NCBI RefSeq assembly: GCF_022760175.1
Contig: NZ_CP094326.1
Location: 310,001-374,000, forward strand
Length of the DNA: 64,000 nucleotides
Origin: Zhouia spongiae
GTDB taxonomy: Bacteria > Bacteroidota > Bacteroidia > Flavobacteriales > Flavobacteriaceae
Direction of reading: 5' to 3'
The notes beneath the pieces were generated by a model that was given only the letters and a program-made list of their open reading frames with translations, was not told the DNA's origin and did no database searches. Position 1 is the stretch's first letter; each line of letters starts with the position of its first letter. Shown here one piece after another: positions 35,801 through 42,319 of this stretch. Made by a program: the position numbers and the translations under genes.

Positions 35801-37955
35801 AATTTATAAAAACAATGTCCTCGACCAGGCTACCGACAGCCTGTATACCCTGGAAGAACCGCCCTTACTGGAACTTACCTCTACACAACAAAATGTGTAT
35901 TGCCATCAGGGAAGCGACGGTTGGGCTGAAGTAAATATTAGCGGTGGTACACCGCCTTATCAAACCGACTGGTCGAATGGTGATACTACCCTAAAAACCG
36001 AACATCTGAATGCGGGTACTTATACCGTATTCGTTACCGATAGCCGGGGATGTGAGGCCATGACAGAAGTAACAATTACCGAGCCCGAAACCTCTGTAAT
36101 GATCACCTATCCGGCCTATGGCAGGCCGACCTCTATCGGGGCTTCCGATGGCTTTATTGAAGCACGGGTTACCGGTGGAACCTCTTTTGATGACGGTACT
36201 TATACTTATGTCTGGACAGACGAAGACGGCAACAACCTGAATGCCCGGACCAATACAACGGTGACAGCAAGTGGGCACACCATCCGTCTCGAAAACATAA
36301 CGGCAGGTACTTACTATTTGACAGCCTATGATAAGAATTATGAAATAGCCACCACCAAAGAAGGCTGTACCTTTACCGAAAGTGAATTTATTATCTACGA
36401 GCCTATAGAAGCTACTATTGAAGTGTATGTGCCGATCTCCTGTAACCAAAACAATGAATATGAAGATCCGTTTAGCGACGGAGCATTGGTAGCTCATGTA
36501 GAAGGAGGTGTTCCCTATAGTAACGGCCTTCCATATATTTATCACTGGAAAAAGCAGAACGATCAGGGTATCTGGGAAGAGCTTACCGACCAGCCCGACA
36601 GCATTGCCTACGACCTCAGCAACGGACATTATGCTCTGAATGTGGAAGATTCAAGAGGCTCCGTGATGGGTGTTTATGAAGGCGACTTACTTATAAAAGC
36701 CATAGACAGCACTTTTTATTTTGAAGAGCCCGAACTGTTGCAGCTAAGTTTTACCACCACCGAGATCAATTGTGATACCGGGAATGACGGAACGGCAGAA
36801 GTACACATAACCGGAGGTATTGCCCCATACAATATCCGCTGGTCTAACGGAGCAACCACGGCTAAAGTAGAAAACCTGATCGCAGGCACCTATTTTGTGT
36901 TTGTTACCGATAGCCGGGGATGTGAGGTAACGGGCAGCGTAATAGTAGAACAGCCCGGTGGGTTACAATTAGACATAGCCGAACAAATACCACCTACCTG
37001 CTACCAGGGGTCGGATGGAAGCATTACCATAAATGTAAGTGGTGGGGTAGCCCCATATCAATACCACTGGAATACCGGAAACACAACAAATAAGATAGGA
37101 AACCTTCCTGCCGGTATCTATACCCTAAAGGTTACCGATGTACAGGGATGTATCGGTTTTACTGAAATATCCCTCGAAGCTCCTGAACCGGTTGTGGTTG
37201 ACCTTGGACAAGGCCGTACATTATGTAATGAACAGGAAGTCATATTGGATATTACTATTGATGATGCCGGAGCACAATACCTTTGGGAATCGGATAACGG
37301 TTTTAGCAGTACCGATGCTGTGGTTACCCTAACAACACCAGGTACCTATACCGCTACGGTAACCACTTCTGAAGGCTGTATCGGTAAAGACCAGATAGAG
37401 GTGAAAGCTTCCAACAATGACATCGATGCCCATTTTCTACTGGCATCACAGGCCTTCACAGGCGATGAAGTGATCCTTGTCAATGTGAGTGATCCGCTTA
37501 GTGAAGTGGTGGAATGGTCTGTTCCTGAAGGTGTCGAAACCATATCCCAAAGTCACGAAGCCATCATCTTAAAATTCGATAAAAAAGGAAAATACGATAT
37601 CACTTTACGATCGTTCGAGGGAGAATGTTATCAGGATCATACTAAATCGATTATTGTGGAAGAGGCTACCGAGCTTGTGGACATAGGTGATACAGAAGAA
37701 CCTTTTATTAAGGAATTTATCGTATATCCGAATCCATCCAACGGAAACTTTACAGTAAAAGTAACACTCTCCGAACAGAGTGATGCCTCTTTACGATTGA
37801 TCAGCATGCTTACAGCACAGGTAAGCAGTGAAAAAAGATTACTCAATAGCAGTGAATATGAAGAGAATTATCAACTGATGCTTCCTTCGGGGACATATAT
37901 CCTCCTGTTGGAAACACCCAAAGGAACTAAAATACGGAAAGTGATTATTGAATAG
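32862..37955 (+). CDS. Giant SprB-repeat surface protein with T9SS type A sorting domain
   Basis: 1697 residues: signal peptide (MKKFLLLAYFLCFFATCLFG), about 370 residues of unassigned beta-rich N-terminus, then SprB-type repeats from about 389 to 1440. These have the pattern SCNGAADGKIHLSATGG...YTLKVMDSNGC. A super-repeat of about 293 residues is visible, with the ISCN...WKKK unit recurring near 600, 890 and 1185. An Ig-like/PKD region follows (about 1450-1600), and then the T9SS type A sorting domain (FIVYPNPSNGNFTV...GTYILLLETPKGTKIRKVIIE). It should be exported by T9SS and anchored at the surface, acting as an adhesin or in gliding. It precedes the PKD lipoprotein by 8 bp. Confidence 0.85.
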   Translation: MKKFLLLAYFLCFFATCLFGQSSRIEISNFKYRVRGDEKICETYVKLTAYFKDKAPVVFFHEYYGEGTFTSPKPKTEYLLSGEITMVHVYAYTHEKRGGRTCGSGKGTKIAQDNYIDLSSTSCKIGSYHDYVRNGGEFEAENELWFDYKISANVKLKDPGAGNIIGFDDSFNVSVTSDSDGFNSSVYNWQYNVVNPYYESYWINMPWYTDSKGNPSFDIIPNIFLDEADINKKVYFRIKTCSGITSDNFIEYDLRKSAPKIKGTEYINPECFGENGQVKIYFERNLDTGESISYVLYDKTVIVGYVDGEPIYQPIRNNDGDPIESFGEDSNGYFLLIEDLVPSQLYYFEMIGYGTNHNGNDDSMYEGKIMYTDGENHSTDIEVTPTPPVEFTINKEDISCNGAADGKIHLSATGGLTDQYQYIMYDDIGNVIDNWTSFSNGTAYTIAIANGGKYTLKVMDSNGCMAIDYVKDPSTGEIQELGEQIEEITIIEPEILVVTKNGEPTNPKAFGFTDGGIYIKVTGGTPIGGNSYNISWKDKKDNSYTGSNSKMENNYFYQDLLNIGAGTYTATITDTNGCETAIEITLSEPDKLELTIEETNPISCNSANSDDEFKLEDGQLTATASGGTAPYIYTWKKKKTDGSWEILKTTSKISTPSTLDYLGQGEYAVNIKDVNNIVLGEYTYNEWIKDTDSIHHLKEPNPIAITFTKEDVYCKGGNNGWIQATVTGGTLKNGEDYILQWSNGESTTRIENLYAGSYTLSVTDSNGCYREETITIDEPADPLQLNYTEYKQPSAAGLTDGYIEATITGGTSDNTGAYTYVWMDDQGNNLNSKVIAAVEATGYVITLNNIGKGSYYLTITDANYNKTTINSGCTIENDKFEMDEPDPLKLSVEETLAISCNALNEYGNPYSDGELTAHVTGGVWLQPSDNGGLPYYYTWKKKDENGNWNVLANQTDSIAGNLDAGEYAVNIMDANGIILGIYKNNVLDQATDSLYTLEEPPLLELTSTQQNVYCHQGSDGWAEVNISGGTPPYQTDWSNGDTTLKTEHLNAGTYTVFVTDSRGCEAMTEVTITEPETSVMITYPAYGRPTSIGASDGFIEARVTGGTSFDDGTYTYVWTDEDGNNLNARTNTTVTASGHTIRLENITAGTYYLTAYDKNYEIATTKEGCTFTESEFIIYEPIEATIEVYVPISCNQNNEYEDPFSDGALVAHVEGGVPYSNGLPYIYHWKKQNDQGIWEELTDQPDSIAYDLSNGHYALNVEDSRGSVMGVYEGDLLIKAIDSTFYFEEPELLQLSFTTTEINCDTGNDGTAEVHITGGIAPYNIRWSNGATTAKVENLIAGTYFVFVTDSRGCEVTGSVIVEQPGGLQLDIAEQIPPTCYQGSDGSITINVSGGVAPYQYHWNTGNTTNKIGNLPAGIYTLKVTDVQGCIGFTEISLEAPEPVVVDLGQGRTLCNEQEVILDITIDDAGAQYLWESDNGFSSTDAVVTLTTPGTYTATVTTSEGCIGKDQIEVKASNNDIDAHFLLASQAFTGDEVILVNVSDPLSEVVEWSVPEGVETISQSHEAIILKFDKKGKYDITLRSFEGECYQDHTKSIIVEEATELVDIGDTEEPFIKEFIVYPNPSNGNFTVKVTLSEQSDASLRLISMLTAQVSSEKRLLNSSEYEENYQLMLPSGTYILLLETPKGTKIRKVIIE

Positions 37956-37963
37956 AATAGAAG

Positions 37964-39325
37964 ATGTATAAGTATATCAGGTATATAACATTATTTATTA
38001 TAACGGTAGTCTCTTGCACCAAGGAACAGTCCGTTCCCGTAAAAGTGGATTTTGAACTTTTGGTGGAGAACGATGATTATTCTGTTCCGGTACAAATCAA
38101 GATCCATAACAAGACCACCGGAGCAGATGCTTACCAATGGACCATAGACGGTACTAACGCTAACCTGTCCAAAACCAGCCGTAATCCGGGTACGGCTTTA
38201 TACGAGAAATCAGGGATCTATGCCATAAAATTATATGCTTCCAATCAGGACGGACAAGAAGATAGTAGTGAAATGTCCATAGAGATTTTCGATGCCGTCG
38301 CCGTAGATTTTGAAGCAGGTCTGGCAGGCAACAACTTCTCCCCTGCCGAAATACAGATCACCAATACCACAGAAGGTACCACTTTTTACCGTTGGCAGTT
38401 TGAAGGCGGACAGCCGGAATATTCTGATATGCAACATCCGGAAAATGTTGTTTTTACTACTCCGGGAGAACATACCATTACCCTTACAGCCGGTACCGGA
38501 TTTGAAGAATTCACCACCAGCAAGACCATTACCGTGGCGCCATATCTGGAAGCTGATTTCGATTGGGAAGTGGCTTTTGAAGATGATGATTACCAGGTTC
38601 CGGTTACCATGACCATGATGAATAACTCGGTAAGTGCCACCTCTTATAAGTGGACTTTTGAAAACGGGTCGCCAGTGACATCTATGGAAGAAAATCCATC
38701 TATAGTCTTTAATGCCCCGGGAGAACATACCATTACCCTGGAAGCGACCAATGGAAAAGAAACAAAAATCATATCCAAGACTATTGAGGTATATCCGAAT
38801 ACCAATTTAAGGCTGTTTAATGATATTTCCTTGGGGATCAATACCGCTCATAATTCAAATAACAAAGGAGCATTTTTTTCAACCGTTACACGAGAAGTGT
38901 ACACCAAAGACCAGGTAAATGAAACCAACGGTCCGCTGATCGACCTGGTGTTTTTTGGACTGGATGAAGCCTTTAGCTATAACAAATTTGTAGCTCCCGA
39001 TAAAGTGGCTGAAGGAACCACTTTTCAGGCTGTTCCGGGGGCAACCCATACTAAATTCATCAATAGTCAGGAGCAATGTGGGTGTAGCACTTCAATGACA
39101 TCTACTGAATTTGATACGATGACAGATGACAGTTTGTTACAAATACTGACCATTGAAGAAACCAATGGCGGACTACAGCATTTTACCGGAGAGACCATCC
39201 CGAGGATTATCCTCTTTGAAACCGCTGATGGACGAAAAGGAGCTATCAAGATAAAGGAATACCATCCACAGGGACAGGACTCTTATATCATAGCAGATAT
39301 TAAAGTACAGAAAGAAAAACAGTAA
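37964..39325 (+). CDS. PKD-domain lipoprotein
   Basis: 453 residues with a lipobox at the end of a short signal peptide (TLFIITVVSC, Cys about 18). Three PKD-like domains follow (about 25-110, 112-195, 196-280), each ending like PGEHTITLTA and carrying the YxWxF core (YKWTFENGSP). The C-terminal 170 residues are unassigned and contain QCGCSTSMTS. It lies 8 bp after the SprB-repeat gene, suggesting a surface partner. The acidic/aromatic residues after the Cys are not a clear surface-export signal. Confidence 0.78.
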   Translation: MYKYIRYITLFIITVVSCTKEQSVPVKVDFELLVENDDYSVPVQIKIHNKTTGADAYQWTIDGTNANLSKTSRNPGTALYEKSGIYAIKLYASNQDGQEDSSEMSIEIFDAVAVDFEAGLAGNNFSPAEIQITNTTEGTTFYRWQFEGGQPEYSDMQHPENVVFTTPGEHTITLTAGTGFEEFTTSKTITVAPYLEADFDWEVAFEDDDYQVPVTMTMMNNSVSATSYKWTFENGSPVTSMEENPSIVFNAPGEHTITLEATNGKETKIISKTIEVYPNTNLRLFNDISLGINTAHNSNNKGAFFSTVTREVYTKDQVNETNGPLIDLVFFGLDEAFSYNKFVAPDKVAEGTTFQAVPGATHTKFINSQEQCGCSTSMTSTEFDTMTDDSLLQILTIEETNGGLQHFTGETIPRIILFETADGRKGAIKIKEYHPQGQDSYIIADIKVQKEKQ

Positions 39326-39450
39326 GCAGCTTGCAGTCCTTATAATAGGCAGTAAACAATAGGCAATAGATGATGATAGGTTGATTATTAAAATACAAAA
39401 AAAAGAAAAACAGTAGGCAGGTTGCAGTCGGCAGTATTCAGTACTCAATA
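39319..39450. repeat. GCAGT simple-repeat tract 3 (upstream of the four-helix-bundle gene)
   Basis: Degenerate gcagt units. The 3' end of the PKD gene plus its repeat (aaagaaaaacagtaagcag at 39310-39328) is partly duplicated at 39401-39419. The 13-mer gcagtcggcagta at 39424-39436 is exactly complementary to 40057-40069 in tract 4. Confidence 0.8.
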
Positions 39451-39513
39451 TATAATGGATAATAGAATAGAACCAATATAAGATAAGAATAGGTGTTACA
39501 ATAAATTATAAAA

Positions 39514-39873
39514 ATGAATTTTAGGGAATTAATGGCATATCAAAAAGCATTTGAGTTAGCGATGGATATATTCCGGATAACAAAAGGGTTTCCAAAGGAA
39601 GAACGCTATTCATTGACCGACCAGATACGCCGAAGCTCCCGTTCTGTTTGTGCCAACTTAGGGGAAGGTTACCGAAAAAGAGTATATATTAAACATTTTA
39701 TGACAAAACTATCCGATGCAGATATGGAAAATTCAGAGACTCAGGTATGGTTAGATTTTGCTTTGCACTGTAAATATATAACGCACGGGATTTATGATAA
39801 TCTCATTAAGAGTTCAGAAGAAATAGGGAAACTACTCGGTTTCATGCTTCAAAACCCTGATAAATTCAAATAA
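39514..39873 (+). CDS. Four-helix-bundle protein (23S rRNA intervening-sequence/S23 family)
   Basis: 119 residues with the family pattern FRELMAYQKAFELAMDIF, FPKEERYSLTDQIRRSSRSVCANLGEGY and a helical C-terminal half (DADMENSETQVWLDFALHCKYI). Members occur inside intervening sequences of 23S rRNA, as stand-alone genes in many Bacteroidota genomes, and as Avd accessory proteins of diversity-generating retroelements. No rRNA or reverse transcriptase is near. The gene is flanked by inverted simple-repeat tracts (3 and 4) and ends 8 bp before carrier copy 2. Function here unknown. Confidence 0.88.
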   Translation: MNFRELMAYQKAFELAMDIFRITKGFPKEERYSLTDQIRRSSRSVCANLGEGYRKRVYIKHFMTKLSDADMENSETQVWLDFALHCKYITHGIYDNLIKSSEEIGKLLGFMLQNPDKFK

Positions 39874-39880
39874 AAAACGA

Positions 39881-42316
39881 ATGAAAATAGTCATCAACAT
39901 ATTAAAACATCTGTTAGCTAAGCTACTGTCCACTTCACGCAGTACATTGCCCGCTACAACCCGTGTGCTGCCGACTGCAACCCGCAACCCGCTTACTACC
40001 GACTGTAATCTACATACTGCATACTGCCGACTGAATATTGCTGACTGCGTACTATCTACTGCCGACTGCCGACTGCGTACTATCTACTGTAAACTGCGTA
40101 CTGCCTACTACTCACTGAAGACTACACTCTGTATACTGCTTACTACCTGCTGTCTACTGGTTTCTGTAAAAACAACAGCCCAGGTTTACCCGGTACAGGT
40201 CAACACTCAGCTGATACCTCCATACACTTTAAAGTTATCGGATTATGCCACCACCATGAGCGAAAAGCTGATCGTTCAGGCCTTGATGATCGATGTCAAT
40301 GAAACAAGCCGTCAGCTACGTTTCCGGTTTTCTATTAAAGGCAACGGGCTTCAAATCCGGTCAAACGACTTTGTCATTGGAGCAGCCCCCATTTTTATCG
40401 ACGGCGGGGTACCCCTCCGGTTATCCAATCTCGATCTTCGTCCTTATTTTGAATTACAAAACCTCAGTGGTATTACTCCACAACAATACAACAATCCATT
40501 GCCCGATGGCAATTACCAGTTTTGCTTTGAAGTATTCGACTGGGTGAGTGGACAGCGATTGTCCAACCCTAACCTGGGATGTTTTAATGCCTTTTTGATT
40601 ATTAACGACCCTCCTTTTTTGAACTTGCCACGAAGAGGCGATCTGGTAGCCTCTAAAAACCCGCAGAATATTCTGTTCAACTGGACACCCCGCCACCTGA
40701 ATGCCAGCGGAGTACAGTACGAATTTGAGCTAAGGGAGGTTTGGGACACCCAGATAGACCCACAGGCTGCTTTTTTGGCAAGTCCGAATCTCTACAGCAC
40801 GACAACATTTAATACCACCCTGCTCTATGGCCTTGGCGAGACCACTCTGTTAGAGAACAAGACCTATGCCTGGAGGGTACGGGCGGTGGTCACCGATGGT
40901 ATCAGCGAAGCTTCAATATTCCGCAATAATGGCTATAGTGAGATCTATTATTTCACTTATACAGCTGATTGTCAATCACCACAGTTTGCCCTGGCAAAGT
41001 CGTTGAGTACGAGTAGTGAAGAAATTACCTGGATGCCCGATCCCGACCATTTAAAATACAAGGTGCAATACCGTAAAAAAGGGGTGCGCGATGCTGTTTG
41101 GTTTGAGGTCAATGCCGTAAACCCATATACTACACTGCATAACCTGGAGCCTGGAACTACCTACGAATATCGGGTGGGCGGACAATGTACCCAGACAGTA
41201 GCAAATACCGAACCCCGTTTTAGCTATAATGCCATACAGGAGTTTACCACCCCTACCAAAACAGAGGACAATTACTACAATTGCGGAATTGCTCCCGAAG
41301 TTGCCATTACCAATCGGGAACCTCTGGACAACATCGGAGTAAACGAAGTGTTTACAGCCGGCGATTTCCCCGTAACCATAAAACAGGTAAATGGCGGTAA
41401 CGGCACCTTTTCGGGGCTGGGCTACATTGTTGTTCCCTACCTGGCCGATACCAAAATAGAAGTAGCATTTAAAAACATCGGTATCAATACCGATTACCAA
41501 CTTTATAAAGGAAAACTCCGCACTACTTATGATGCGTCATGGGGAAATATGGATGATATACAAGATGAGATCGATGCAGTGGTGGAATTGGGAAATACAA
41601 TATCAGAACTACTCAACCTGGACATCGATAAAACCACCAAGGAAAATATTGAAGCATTGGTCAATGCCCTATTGGAAGATCTCAAGGATGAAGACCTACC
41701 ACAGGAATTAACATCGCAAGTGGAAGAAGCTACAAATGATATGATCGATGCCAAAGAACGTTATGATGAAGCTGTTTCTAACGGAGATACCCAGGCTGCA
41801 AATCAGGCTCAACAGGACTTCCATAATGCACAACAAAACCTTAATGAAGCAAATGAGGAAATAGAGAAGATAAAGAAAGAAACAGCCGATCTTCTTAAAA
41901 AGGCTATAACCGAACTCTACAGAGACGGAAAAGATCTGGAAGCAGAAAACAACGAACGTTATAACCAACATTTATTGGATTTTCAAGTTGATGACGCTGA
42001 AAACGATAATGATCTATTAATCGTTGAAACCAATGAAACAGATCTAAGTGTAAACACAAATGACAGCACTGAAAGCTTTACGGATATGGAAGAACAATAC
42101 GCATCATACCTGTTTGCTATGATGTTGCAAGAGGAAAATGGAAATGAGTTTGCAAAATTCATTGAGCTTTCCAAACAGATCAACCTCGATTTCATAAAAA
42201 TCATCAGTCAAATGAAACAAGATGGACAGGTCGACAACGAGATTATTAATGTTTTAAAAAACCATTTAAGATCGGCCTTCACACAAATATTGTTACAGCC
42301 TTATTTAAAAAGATAA
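39881..42316 (+). CDS. Carrier protein copy 2 with coiled-coil C-terminus
   Basis: 811 residues. The first about 100 are a strange Cys/Thr/Leu-rich leader encoded by an expanded ACTGC repeat, ending in a usable hydrophobic stretch (CILLTTCCLLVSVKTTAQ). Residues 100-566 are the carrier block, nearly identical to copy 1. After the shared NMDDIQDE the sequence becomes helical and charged, with coiled-coil segments (about 610-690: NQAQQDFHNAQQNLNEANEEIEKIK) and no recognised toxin domain. The next gene, 3 bp downstream, encodes the toxin-like protein, so this copy may deliver a separate polypeptide. No methionine lies between the first codon and residue about 128, so the true start is uncertain. 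Confidence 0.7.
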   Translation: MKIVINILKHLLAKLLSTSRSTLPATTRVLPTATRNPLTTDCNLHTAYCRLNIADCVLSTADCRLRTIYCKLRTAYYSLKTTLCILLTTCCLLVSVKTTAQVYPVQVNTQLIPPYTLKLSDYATTMSEKLIVQALMIDVNETSRQLRFRFSIKGNGLQIRSNDFVIGAAPIFIDGGVPLRLSNLDLRPYFELQNLSGITPQQYNNPLPDGNYQFCFEVFDWVSGQRLSNPNLGCFNAFLIINDPPFLNLPRRGDLVASKNPQNILFNWTPRHLNASGVQYEFELREVWDTQIDPQAAFLASPNLYSTTTFNTTLLYGLGETTLLENKTYAWRVRAVVTDGISEASIFRNNGYSEIYYFTYTADCQSPQFALAKSLSTSSEEITWMPDPDHLKYKVQYRKKGVRDAVWFEVNAVNPYTTLHNLEPGTTYEYRVGGQCTQTVANTEPRFSYNAIQEFTTPTKTEDNYYNCGIAPEVAITNREPLDNIGVNEVFTAGDFPVTIKQVNGGNGTFSGLGYIVVPYLADTKIEVAFKNIGINTDYQLYKGKLRTTYDASWGNMDDIQDEIDAVVELGNTISELLNLDIDKTTKENIEALVNALLEDLKDEDLPQELTSQVEEATNDMIDAKERYDEAVSNGDTQAANQAQQDFHNAQQNLNEANEEIEKIKKETADLLKKAITELYRDGKDLEAENNERYNQHLLDFQVDDAENDNDLLIVETNETDLSVNTNDSTESFTDMEEQYASYLFAMMLQEENGNEFAKFIELSKQINLDFIKIISQMKQDGQVDNEIINVLKNHLRSAFTQILLQPYLKR
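39965..40157. repeat. Expanded ACTGC tract 4, inside the carrier 2 leader
   Basis: About 190 bp of degenerate tandem units (ctgccgactgc, tactgcatactgcc). It lies in frame in the 5' part of carrier 2 and is translated as repeated TAYC/TADC/RL-type residues. It is the reverse orientation of tract 3. Confidence 0.85.
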
Positions 42317-42319
42317 TCG

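Noticed and set aside
39514-39873. A diversity-generating retroelement (the four-helix-bundle protein as Avd)
   Set aside because: No reverse transcriptase, template repeat or adenine-biased variable repeat is visible. The two carrier blocks differ in a conversion-like patch, not by A-specific changes.
39319-40157. CRISPR array in the GCAGT/ACTGC tracts
   Set aside because: Units are short, degenerate and without spacers of even length; no cas genes are present.
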